NCBI GenBank assembly: GCA_035544875.1
Contig: DASZZP010000038.1
Location: 124,001-188,000 of the forward strand
DNA: 64,000 nt
DNA from: JASLEW01 sp035544875
GTDB taxonomy: Bacteria > Acidobacteriota > Thermoanaerobaculia > Multivoradales > UBA5704
Reading direction: 5' to 3'
In this document: one piece after another, positions 17,448-25,348 of the stretch
How positions within the stretch are numbered: the stretch's first letter is position 1
How the letters are laid out: each line of letters opens with the position of its first letter
Position numbers and translations under genes: made by a program
Notes under the pieces: generated by a model
What the model was told of the DNA's origin: nothing
Databases searched by the model: none
Seen by the model: the letters and a program-made list of their open reading frames with translations, nothing else

Positions 17448-18860
17448 ATGCGCGGAGCGCTCAGCTATCTTGGATCGGCCAGGTCATCGCGATCGGCAGC
17501 CTCTTCGAGAGCGGCCAGAGCCGGCCGCGCTCCCAGAAGATGGGCGGCGCTCTGCCTGGGGCTGCTGGCCTTTCCAGCGGCGGCCGGCGCGCAGGCGCCG
17601 GTCCAGGTCGCCGCGGCCGCCGAGCCGCCGCAAGTCGCCGCGCTGCGCCAGGAGCTCGAGACGCTCAAGCAGAGCTACGAGCAGCGCCTGTCGGCGCTCG
17701 AAAAGCGCCTCGCCGAGCTCGAGGCGGCGCGCGCCGCGTCCCCAGCCGCGCCGAGCGCCGAGCAACCTGCACCCGCTGCAGCACCCGCCGCGACGGCTCA
17801 GGCCGCCACGGCGCCCGAGGCCCCGGCGGCCGCCGCTCCGGTGGCGGCGCCTGCCGAAGCGCCAATCGCGCCCGGCGCGCCGTCGCAGACCAGCAACTAC
17901 TTCAACCCGAGCGTCTCGGTGATCGGCAACTTCCTGGGGGTGGGCGGGCAGAACCGGGTCGCCCCGCTTCCCGGCGCCGAGCTGCGCGAGTCCGAGCTCG
18001 GCCTGCAGGCGATCGTCGACCCCTATGCCCGCGCCGACTTCTTCATTTCCTTTGGCGAGCACGACGTGAACGTCGAGGAGGGGTTCGTCACCTTGACCTC
18101 GCTGCCCGCCGGCCTGCTCGCCAAGGTGGGGCGGATGCGGGTCTCCTTCGGCAAGATCAACACCCTCCACCTCCACGTCCTCCCCTGGCCCGACGAGCCG
18201 CTGACCCAGGTCAACCTGCTGGGCGGCGAAGAGGGCTGGGTCGGAACCGGCGTCTCGCTGGCCCGTCTCATCCCGCTGCCCGGCGACACCTTCTCGGAGC
18301 TCACCGCCCAGGTCTTCCGCGGCGACTCCGGGGGGCTCTTCCAGGCCCCCCGCCGCGGCGACCTGTCCTACAACGGGCACTACCGGCTGTTCCGCGATCT
18401 GACCGAGGCCACCAACCTCGATTTCGGAGTGTCGTATGCCTATGGGCCGAACGCGACGACCCTCGACGCCAAGACCCGCCTTCAGGGCACTGACTTCACC
18501 CTGCGCTGGAAACCGCTGCAGACCGGGAGCTATCGCTCCGCGAGCCTGCGCGGCGAGGTGATCCGCAGCCAGCGCCAGCAGCCGGGCGGCACGCAGACGG
18601 CGCTCGGCTGGTTCGTTTCCGGGGAATACCAGCTGGCCAAGCGGTGGTTCGTGGGGGCGAGGGTGGAGGCCGCCGAACACGCCGACGACGCCGCGCGGCG
18701 CGACACCGGCCAGGCGTTGACGCTCACCTTCTGGCCGAGCGAGTTCTCCCAGCTGCGCGGCGAGCTGCGGCACCGCCACTACAGCCTGAAGGACAGTGCG
18801 ACCGAGCTGCTGCTCCAGGTCCAGTTCGCGATCGGCGCCCACGGCGCCCATCCCTTCTGA
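17448..18860 (+). CDS. Porin-like outer-membrane beta-barrel with coiled-coil stalk
   Basis: 470 residues from ATG 17448, preceded by GGGGAG at a good distance. A long basic signal region ends near AAAGAQA. A short coiled coil (VAALRQELETLKQSYEQRLS and ALEKRLAELEAA) and an Ala/Pro-rich linker of about 70 residues follow. From about residue 180 the sequence alternates like a beta-barrel and ends GELRHRHYSLKDSATELLLQ before a short His-containing tail. The coiled-coil-plus-barrel form resembles cell-wall-bound porins that accompany zinc or manganese uptake systems. It precedes the binding-protein gene by 55 bp, suggesting it lets metal across the outer membrane for that transporter. Confidence 0.75.
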   Translation: MRGALSYLGSARSSRSAASSRAARAGRAPRRWAALCLGLLAFPAAAGAQAPVQVAAAAEPPQVAALRQELETLKQSYEQRLSALEKRLAELEAARAASPAAPSAEQPAPAAAPAATAQAATAPEAPAAAAPVAAPAEAPIAPGAPSQTSNYFNPSVSVIGNFLGVGGQNRVAPLPGAELRESELGLQAIVDPYARADFFISFGEHDVNVEEGFVTLTSLPAGLLAKVGRMRVSFGKINTLHLHVLPWPDEPLTQVNLLGGEEGWVGTGVSLARLIPLPGDTFSELTAQVFRGDSGGLFQAPRRGDLSYNGHYRLFRDLTEATNLDFGVSYAYGPNATTLDAKTRLQGTDFTLRWKPLQTGSYRSASLRGEVIRSQRQQPGGTQTALGWFVSGEYQLAKRWFVGARVEAAEHADDAARRDTGQALTLTFWPSEFSQLRGELRHRHYSLKDSATELLLQVQFAIGAHGAHPF

Positions 18861-18915
18861 TCACCCGAGTCGCCGAGCGCTGCCAGGCTCGATCAACATC
18901 AGAGGAGCCATCGAG

Positions 18916-19854
18916 ATGATCCCACCTCGTACCGTGAAGGCCCTCCTGCTCACCGCCGCGGCGCTGCTCGGCGGCGTGGCCGCGGCGCGGCCGGCGCAGG
19001 CCAAGGTCAGCGTCGTCACGTCGCTGCAGGACCTCGCCGCGCTCGCCGCCGCGGTCGGCGGTGACCGCGTCGCGACCTACGCCCTGGCCAAGGGGTATCA
19101 GGACCCCCACTTCGTCGACGCCAAGCCGTCATTCGTCCTCCAGCTCTCCCGCGCCCAGCTGCTCATCGCGGCCGGCCTGGAGCTCGAGATCGGCTACCTG
19201 CCGCCGCTGATCGATCAGAGCCGCAACGACAAGATCCACCCGGGCAACGTCGGCTATCTCGACGCTTCGATCGGCTGCGACATCCTGCAGCGCCCGGCGC
19301 AGGTGGTGACGCGCGCCATGGGCGACGTCCACCCCTATGGCAACCCCCACTACTGGACCGACCCGAAGAACGGCCGGGTGATCGCGCGCGCGATCGCCGC
19401 CCGCCTGAGCGAGATCGATGCGGCCGGACGCGGCGCCTACGCCAAGAACCTGGCGGCATTCGAGGCACGTCTGACCGACAAGGAGAAGGAGTGGTACGCC
19501 AAGATGGCGCCGTACGCCGGCACCAAGATCATTACCTTCCATGACTCGTGGCCGAACTTCGCCAAGCGCTTCAACCTGGAGATCGTCGGCACCGTCGAGC
19601 CCAAGCCCGGGATCCCGCCGACCCCGAGTCACACCCTGGAGATCATCAACATCATCGAGGCGCAGAAGGTGCCGCTGATCCTGGTCGAGCCCTACTTCGA
19701 CACCAAGACCCCCAAGTACATCGCCCAGAAGACGGGCGCCAAGGTCCTCACCTTCTATCCCTCGGTGGGCGGCGTGCCCGAGATCAAGGATTACTTCGGG
19801 CTCTTCGATCACGACCTCGACGCCTTCGTCGCGGCGATGAAGGGATCCCGATGA
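18916..19854 (+). CDS. Metal ABC transporter substrate-binding protein (ZnuA/TroA family)
   Basis: 312 residues from ATG 18916, with GAGGAG upstream. A signal peptide (residues 1-25) is followed by VVTSLQDLAALAAAVGGDRV, typical of the A-1/TroA cluster. Candidate metal ligands are His in YQDPHFVDAKPS, His in NPHYWTDPKNG, His in ITFHDSWPNF, and Asp in VEPYFDTKTPK. The long His-rich loop of many ZnuA proteins is missing, so zinc or manganese are both possible. Its stop overlaps the permease start (ATGA), showing coupling. Confidence 0.92.
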   Translation: MIPPRTVKALLLTAAALLGGVAAARPAQAKVSVVTSLQDLAALAAAVGGDRVATYALAKGYQDPHFVDAKPSFVLQLSRAQLLIAAGLELEIGYLPPLIDQSRNDKIHPGNVGYLDASIGCDILQRPAQVVTRAMGDVHPYGNPHYWTDPKNGRVIARAIAARLSEIDAAGRGAYAKNLAAFEARLTDKEKEWYAKMAPYAGTKIITFHDSWPNFAKRFNLEIVGTVEPKPGIPPTPSHTLEIINIIEAQKVPLILVEPYFDTKTPKYIAQKTGAKVLTFYPSVGGVPEIKDYFGLFDHDLDAFVAAMKGSR

Positions 19855-20681
19855 GTATCTGGCAGCTGCTGCTGCCGGCATTCGTGGCCAGCCTCATTCT
19901 GACCGGCATCCACGCCTACCTTGGGGTCCACGTCGTCGAGCGCGGCGTGATCTTCGTCGATCTGGCGCTCGCCCAGATCGCGGCGCTCGGCTCCACCGTG
20001 GCCTACCTGATGGGCTTCGACCTGCACTCGACCGCGGCTTACTTCTTCTCGCTCGGCTTCACCTTCCTGGGCGCGGCGATCTTCGCCTTCTCGCGCGTCC
20101 ATCGCCGCACTCGCATCCCGCAAGAGGCGGTGATCGGCATCGTCTACGCCGTGTCGGCGGCGATCGCCATCCTGGTCATGTCGAAGGCGACGCAGGAGAC
20201 CGAGCATTTGAAAGAGATGCTGGTCGGCAACATCCTCTCGGTGACCTGGGGAGAGCTGGCCAAGACCGCCGCTCTCTACGCGCTGGTGGGCGTATTCCAC
20301 TACGCTTTCCGGCAGCGCTTCCTGCTCATCTCGATGGACGAAGCCGAGGCGGAGCGCCAGGGTGTCAACATTCGCTTCTGGGATTTCCTGTTCTACGTCT
20401 CCTTCGGTTTCGTGGTGACGTCGTCGGTGGCGATGGCGGGAGTGCTGCTGGTCTTCTGTTTCCTGATCGTGCCGGCGGTGGCGGCGATGCTCTTCGCCCA
20501 GCGGCTGGGCGCGCGGCTGGCCATCGGCTGGACGGTCGGCGCCCTGGTCTCGGCCGGCGGCGTGGCGCTGTCGTACCTCATCGACCTGCCGACCGGGGCG
20601 ACCATCGTCGCCACCTTCGGCGTCACCCTTCTGCTGCTCGCCGCGGCGCGCAAGGCATTTCGCCGGACGGCAGCCGCTTGA
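19851..20681 (+). CDS. Metal ABC transporter permease (ZnuB family)
   Basis: 276 residues starting at ATG 19851, four bases inside the binding-protein gene. It has about eight membrane helices and ABC-3 family signatures (HAYLGVHVVERGVIFVDLAL, ATQETEHLKEMLVGNILSV). It forms the inner-membrane channel for the upstream binding protein. An ATP-binding ZnuC subunit is expected beside it, but none is present: the next gene is an enoyl-CoA hydratase on the other strand. The ATPase must be encoded elsewhere or has been lost. Confidence 0.92.
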   Translation: MSIWQLLLPAFVASLILTGIHAYLGVHVVERGVIFVDLALAQIAALGSTVAYLMGFDLHSTAAYFFSLGFTFLGAAIFAFSRVHRRTRIPQEAVIGIVYAVSAAIAILVMSKATQETEHLKEMLVGNILSVTWGELAKTAALYALVGVFHYAFRQRFLLISMDEAEAERQGVNIRFWDFLFYVSFGFVVTSSVAMAGVLLVFCFLIVPAVAAMLFAQRLGARLAIGWTVGALVSAGGVALSYLIDLPTGATIVATFGVTLLLLAAARKAFRRTAAA

Positions 20682-20831
20682 GCATAGTGATAAGGTGAGG
20701 ATCGGCCGGGATTTGAAATCGAGAGATCGTGAAGCGATGGTAAGCCTGCCCAAGAGCCCAGGCCTGCTCCCCGAAGAGGCGGTCTTCGGCCTGAGCGTCG
20801 GCCGAGCCGGGCCCATCCGCGGCCCGCGACC

Positions 20832-21623
20832 CTAGCGCCGCTTGGCGGCCAGCCGCTCGACCAGGGCGCGCAGGGTGCCCTGGGTCTCGGGGCTGAACCA
20901 GCTGTCGAGCTGGCGCTCGATCTCCTCGTCGGGCGCGGCGAAGAGCGCCACCAGATCGGCGCGCGCCAGTCGGCGGGTCGCGGCCATCGCCGCCGCCGGC
21001 AGCGCCAGCATCTCCGCGGCCCAGCCGATCGCCCGCTCGACCGTCCGGCCGCCGTCGGCCAGCTCGTCGACCAGGCCGATGCGCAGCGCCTCCGCGGCCG
21101 GGAGCATGGCGCCGCTGACGCATAGCCGCTCGGCCTGGCGCGACCCGATCAGGCGCCGCAGAGCCGCGTGGATCACCGGCGGCATCGCGATCCCGACCGC
21201 CACCTCGTTCAGCCCGATCTGATAGTCGCCCGCGGCCATGATGCGGGCGTCGCAGAAGATGGAGAGCACTGCGCCGCCCGCCGGGCTATGGCCGGTGATC
21301 GCCGCGGCCACCGGCAGGGGCGAGGCGGCCAGGGCGCGCAGCAGGCCGTAAAAGTCGTGCCAGACCGTCCGCATCGCCGGCCGGTCGCAGCTCAGCAGGA
21401 CCGGCACGTCGAGGCCGGCCGAGAACATGCCGGGCGCGCCCGACAGGACGAGCGCCCGCACCCCCTGCCCCGGCTGCCCGCCGCCCTGGGCTTCCACCGC
21501 TTCCTCGCCGGCGGCCCGCACGGCGCCGCCGAGCGCCGCGATGAGCTCCGGCGAGAGCGCGTTGACGGGCGGGCGCGCCAGGCGCAGCTCGCGCACGGGT
21601 CCGTGGTCGATGGTCTCGATCAT
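20832..21623 (-). CDS. Enoyl-CoA hydratase/isomerase family protein
   Basis: 263 residues from ATG 21623, preceded by GGGAGGAGAGAGAG, a strong ribosome site that fixes this start. It has the crotonase fold: LARPPVNALSPELIAAL, GMFSAGLDVPVLL, the oxyanion-hole stretch ITGHSPAGGAVLSIFCDARI, and LNEVAVGIAMP. The glycine positions that bind CoA thioester carbonyls are kept, but the second catalytic Glu of true hydratases is not obvious, so isomerase or another crotonase reaction is possible. It is divergent from an acyl-CoA dehydrogenase/kinase pair that may feed the same pathway. Confidence 0.88.
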   Translation of the reverse strand: MIETIDHGPVRELRLARPPVNALSPELIAALGGAVRAAGEEAVEAQGGGQPGQGVRALVLSGAPGMFSAGLDVPVLLSCDRPAMRTVWHDFYGLLRALAASPLPVAAAITGHSPAGGAVLSIFCDARIMAAGDYQIGLNEVAVGIAMPPVIHAALRRLIGSRQAERLCVSGAMLPAAEALRIGLVDELADGGRTVERAIGWAAEMLALPAAAMAATRRLARADLVALFAAPDEEIERQLDSWFSPETQGTLRALVERLAAKRR

Positions 21624-21792
21624 CTCTCTCTCCTCCCAGGGGTCGGCGGCCGCCACATCCTAGCAGGGCGTTCGCAGAATCCCTCTTCTTCCTGGACGTA
21701 TTTACTTTCGCATTGCGGGATAGAATGGCAAGGGTGCGGGAACGTGATCTCGCGCCGCCCGGAACGCGGCACCCACCGCCTGGGAGAGCGTC

Positions 21793-22221
21793 TTGGACGA
21801 GGCAAAGCGCAAGGAGTTCCAGAGCCTCCTGGGCACCATCGAGAGCCACAAGGAGCTCGAGCAGATCGGCGAACGCCAGCGGCTGATCGAGAGGAACCGC
21901 CACATCTACCGCTTCGAGGAGCTGGTCAAAACGGTGGTCGTCCCCACCCTGCGGCTGTGCATGCTCCACCTCGACCAGAAGGGCCATTTCAGCCGCCTGC
22001 GCGAGATCTCGCCGCGCCGCGTACGGCTCGACGTCCACATCCAGGCGGGGGTGATGAAGCGCGGCACCATCGAGCTCGCCCTCATCGACTCCGAGCCCGA
22101 AAAGCTGCGCGTCGACTACAGCTGGGGTTGGCGCAAGGAGCAGGAGGTCCACCGGGTCGACGAGCTCCGCGACGAATTCGTCGCCGACCGCGTGCTCCAC
22201 CTGCTCAAGGGCGTCCTTTAG
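21793..22221 (+). CDS. Conserved-looking 142-residue protein, unknown
   Basis: Begins at TTG 21793 with GGGAGA just upstream; there is no ATG before the well-ordered part. The N-terminal 45 residues are charged and probably helical (EFQSLLGTIESHKELEQIGE). The rest alternates beta-like stretches (VVVPTLRLCMLHLDQKGHF, RVRLDVHIQAGVMKRGTIEL) and ends in a helix. No signal peptide or catalytic motif is seen. Codon use and composition resemble the neighbours, so I take it as a real gene, but I cannot assign a function. Confidence 0.65.
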   Translation: MDEAKRKEFQSLLGTIESHKELEQIGERQRLIERNRHIYRFEELVKTVVVPTLRLCMLHLDQKGHFSRLREISPRRVRLDVHIQAGVMKRGTIELALIDSEPEKLRVDYSWGWRKEQEVHRVDELRDEFVADRVLHLLKGVL

Positions 22222-22354
22222 CTCTAGCTTGGATCTCTCACCCGCCCGGTCCAGACCGGCCGAGCCGCACCGCGAGCAAGAGCTCGTTCAAGGCCTTTTC
22301 GGCGGAACTATACTGCGCGCCAAGGGATGGAAAAGAAATCGGAGGGATAAGGGC

Positions 22355-23605
22355 GTGGACTTGAGCGTGCCGGCCGCGGTGAGCGAGATGATCGCCGCGG
22401 CGCGGCGCTTCATCGAGAGCGAGGTCGAGCCGGCCGAGCGGGAGGTTCTGGCCCGCGGCTTTGGCGCCGGCGCGGCGCGGCTGCTCGGCCTGCGGCGGCG
22501 GGCGGGCGAGCTCGGCCTGTGCGCGCCGCACATGCCGCGGCAGTGGGGCGGCGGCGGGTTGTCGCTGCTCGAGTTCGCGCACCTCGGGGAGGTCCTCGGG
22601 CGCAGCCCGCTCGGCCACTATGTCTGCAACTGCCAGGCGCCGGACGCCGGCAACATGGAGCTGCTGCTTCACCACGGCACGGACGAGCAGCGGCAGCGCT
22701 GGCTCGGGCCGCTGGTGCGCGGCGAGATCCGCAGCTGCTTCGGCATGACCGAGCCCGAGTTCGCGGGCTCGAACCCGGTCTGGCTGGGGACCACGGCGCG
22801 GCGCGACGATGACGGCAACGCCGGCGCCGCCACCTACCTGCTCGACGGCCACAAGTGGTTCACCTCGGCGGCCGAGGGCGCGGCCTTCTGCGTGGTGATG
22901 GCGGTGACCGATCCCACGGCCGCACCGCACGCCCGGGCGAGCCAGATCGTCGTGCCGGCCGACACGCCCGGGTTCGAGGTCGTCCGCAACCTCGCCGTCA
23001 TGGGCGAGCCGGGGGAGGGGTGGGCGAGCCACGCCGAGGTCCGCCTGCGCGGCGTGCGGGTGCCGCTGTCGTACCGCATCGGCGCCGAGGGCGACGGCTT
23101 CAAGCTCGCCCAGGAGCGGCTGGGACCCGGCCGCATCCACCATTGCATGCGCTGGATCGGGATCTGCGAGCGCGCGTTCGATCTGATGTGCCGGCGGGCG
23201 GTGGCGCGTGAGCTCGCGCCCGGCCAGCCGCTCGGCAGCCGCCAGATCGTCCAGTCGTGGATCGCCGAGAGCCGGGCGGCCATCGACGCCTCCCGCCTGC
23301 TGGTGCTGGCGACCGCCTGGCGCATCGACCGCGACGGCCCGGCCGCGGCGCGCGACGAGATCTCGCTGATCAAGTTCCACGTCGCGGCTGTCCTCCAGGC
23401 GGTCCTCGACCGCGCCATCCAGACCCACGGCGCGCTTGGCCTGACCGACGAGACGCCGCTCGCCTTCTGGTGGCGGCACGAGCGCGGGGCGCGCATCTAC
23501 GACGGGCCCGACGAGGTGCACAAGACGGCGGTCGCCCGGCGCATCCTGGCGAGCTACGGCATGCACGACAAGCGCGACAGCCAAGGCGAGGATCTCAAGC
23601 GGTGA
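22355..23605 (+). CDS. Acyl-CoA dehydrogenase (ACAD10/11 and LvaC-like)
   Basis: 416 residues from GTG 22355, placed about 9 nt after GGAGG (22341-22345). It has the three-part ACAD architecture: N-terminal helices, a beta domain with the FAD/substrate stretch SCFGMTEPEFAGSNP and KWFTSAAEGAAF, and C-terminal helices ending RIYDGPDEVHKTAVARRIL. The GPDEVH ending and overall form match the ACAD10/11 branch. Its stop overlaps the start of an aminoglycoside-phosphotransferase-fold kinase (GTGA). In mammals these two domains are fused, and in Pseudomonas LvaA/LvaC they jointly convert 4-hydroxyacyl-CoA through a phosphorylated intermediate. That role is inferred here from the pairing. Confidence 0.9.
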   Translation: MDLSVPAAVSEMIAAARRFIESEVEPAEREVLARGFGAGAARLLGLRRRAGELGLCAPHMPRQWGGGGLSLLEFAHLGEVLGRSPLGHYVCNCQAPDAGNMELLLHHGTDEQRQRWLGPLVRGEIRSCFGMTEPEFAGSNPVWLGTTARRDDDGNAGAATYLLDGHKWFTSAAEGAAFCVVMAVTDPTAAPHARASQIVVPADTPGFEVVRNLAVMGEPGEGWASHAEVRLRGVRVPLSYRIGAEGDGFKLAQERLGPGRIHHCMRWIGICERAFDLMCRRAVARELAPGQPLGSRQIVQSWIAESRAAIDASRLLVLATAWRIDRDGPAAARDEISLIKFHVAAVLQAVLDRAIQTHGALGLTDETPLAFWWRHERGARIYDGPDEVHKTAVARRILASYGMHDKRDSQGEDLKR

Positions 23606-24732
23606 GCGACGGCGCGGCGCCCGGGGGCGGGAGCGCGAACGCCGCGCCACTCGACCTGCCGGGCCCGGTGCGGGCCGGCGAAGATCTCGCCCTGGCGGCG
23701 CTCGCCCGCTGGCTCGAGGAGCAGCTGCCGGAGCTGGCCGGGCCGCTCGCGGTCGAGCAGTTCCCTGGCGGGCACTCCAACCTCACCTACCTGCTGCGCG
23801 CCGCCGGCCGCGAGCTGGTGCTCCGCCGGCCGCCGTTCGGCTCGAGCGTCAAGACCGCCCATGACATGGGGCGCGAGTTCCGCGTCCTGTCGCGCCTCGC
23901 CGATCACTATCCCAAGGCGCCGCGCGCCCTGGCCTGGTGCGACGACCCGGCGGTCCTCGGAGCCCCCTTTTATCTGATGGAGCGGGTGCGCGGCATCATC
24001 CTGCGCTCGCCGCGGCCGCCCGCGGGGATCGAGCTGCCGCCGGCACGGATGCGCGCCCTGAGCGAGGCGGCGATCGACGGCCTGGCCGAGCTGCACGGCG
24101 TCGACTTCGCCGCCGCCGGGCTCGCCGAGCTGGGCCGGCCGGAAGGCTATGTCGAGCGCCAGGTCGGCGGCTGGACCGGGCGCTGGCAGCGGGCGCGCAC
24201 CGACCCGGTGCCCGAGATCGACGACGCGGCCGCCTGGCTCGCCGCGCACCTGCCGCGCGCCGCCGCCCAGGGCGGCGGTGGTGGGCCAGCCATCCTCCAC
24301 AACGACTACAAGTACGACAACCTCGTCTTCGCCCCCGACCTGTCGCGCATCGTGGCCGTACTGGACTGGGAAATGGCGACCGTCGGCGATCCGCTGATGG
24401 ATCTCGGGACGACGCTCGCCTACTGGCTCGACCGCGAGGAGGTCGAGAGCTGCGGCCTGCCGGCAGGCCCGACGGCGCTGCCGGGGAACCTGTCGCGCAC
24501 CGAGGTGGTCGAGCATTACGCGCGGCGCAGCGGCCGGGAGGTCGGCGAGGTGCTCTTCTATTTCGTTTTCGGACTGCTCAAGATCGCGGTCATCGCGCAA
24601 CAGATCTATTTCCGCTACCGGCAGGGCCTCACGCACGACGAGCGGTTCGCGCGCCTGCTCGAGCCGGTGCGGGCGCTCGGCCGCACCGCCTGCCAGGCCA
24701 TCGCCCTGCGCCGCATCGACCTGGCGAGCTGA
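23602..24732 (+). CDS. APH-fold phosphotransferase (ACAD10/11 N-domain and LvaA-like)
   Basis: 376 residues from GTG 23602, overlapping the dehydrogenase stop by 4 nt. Kinase motifs are present: EQFPGGHSNLTYLL as the nucleotide loop, LVLRRPPFG with the ATP-binding region, the Brenner motif ILHNDYKYDNLVF with catalytic Asp, and VLDWEMATVGDPLMDL with metal-binding Asp. The C-terminal part (YFVFGLLKIAVIAQQIYFRY) is typical of the ACAD10/11 kinase subfamily rather than antibiotic-resistance enzymes. It most likely phosphorylates a hydroxyacyl-CoA that the partner dehydrogenase then processes. Confidence 0.9.
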   Translation: MSDGAAPGGGSANAAPLDLPGPVRAGEDLALAALARWLEEQLPELAGPLAVEQFPGGHSNLTYLLRAAGRELVLRRPPFGSSVKTAHDMGREFRVLSRLADHYPKAPRALAWCDDPAVLGAPFYLMERVRGIILRSPRPPAGIELPPARMRALSEAAIDGLAELHGVDFAAAGLAELGRPEGYVERQVGGWTGRWQRARTDPVPEIDDAAAWLAAHLPRAAAQGGGGGPAILHNDYKYDNLVFAPDLSRIVAVLDWEMATVGDPLMDLGTTLAYWLDREEVESCGLPAGPTALPGNLSRTEVVEHYARRSGREVGEVLFYFVFGLLKIAVIAQQIYFRYRQGLTHDERFARLLEPVRALGRTACQAIALRRIDLAS

Positions 24733-24752
24733 GGACGGGCGGCATTCGCGGC

Positions 24753-25103
24753 TCAGCCGCGCTCGCGCCACTCGAAGATCTGCTCGGTCGGCGGCCCCAG
24801 CGGGTCCTGGTCGGGGCTGACGCCGGTCAATCGCTGCACCTGGTCCTTGAACCAGCGGTCGAACGACCGCTCTGAGGTGGCATAGGCCCTCGCCGTCTCA
24901 TCGATCTCCTTGAGGTCGGTGACCGCGATCACCAGCGGACCCGCGACGCTCTGCTGCAGATGCCAGCTTTCGCGGGCCACGCCGAAGCCGCGATAGAACT
25001 CGGCGGCCTCCGCACTGCGCCCAACCGCTACCTGGCGCGCAAAGTCCCTCAGGTCCTGCTCTTTCCCAGCCAGCAGTGGAAACGCTCGCACGACCAGTGG
25101 CAT
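24753..25103 (-). CDS. Small soluble protein, likely dimeric alpha-beta barrel, unknown
   Basis: 116 residues from ATG 25103; an upstream in-frame start would add an atypical leader. MPLVVRAFPLLAGKEQDLRD, a helical middle, and GPLVIAVTDLKEIDE give the beta-alpha-beta pattern of small ferredoxin-like proteins related to monooxygenase or stress-response barrels. The FYRGFGVARESWHLQQ stretch looks conserved. No cofactor motif is visible. It converges on the kinase gene with 20 bp between stops. Confidence 0.65.
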   Translation of the reverse strand: MPLVVRAFPLLAGKEQDLRDFARQVAVGRSAEAAEFYRGFGVARESWHLQQSVAGPLVIAVTDLKEIDETARAYATSERSFDRWFKDQVQRLTGVSPDQDPLGPPTEQIFEWRERG

Positions 25104-25348
25104 TTCGTCCCTCCTCGGCGCGGATTGCCGCGCAAAGAACCCGACCAACCGTTGTCGCCCACCGTGCTACTTGGCCGATTTCGAGGATGATGAAGCACGG
25201 CCTTGCCCCCGTCAAGCAGCGCTCCTCGCCGCTTGCTCTCCGCTCCAGCCGATGGCTCTTGCCCCCATCGGACAGCTCTTGACTGGAGCGCTGGTCTACC
25301 TGCGGCGCCGCTTGTATGCTGCGGCGCGTCTTCTCGGAGGAACGCGCG

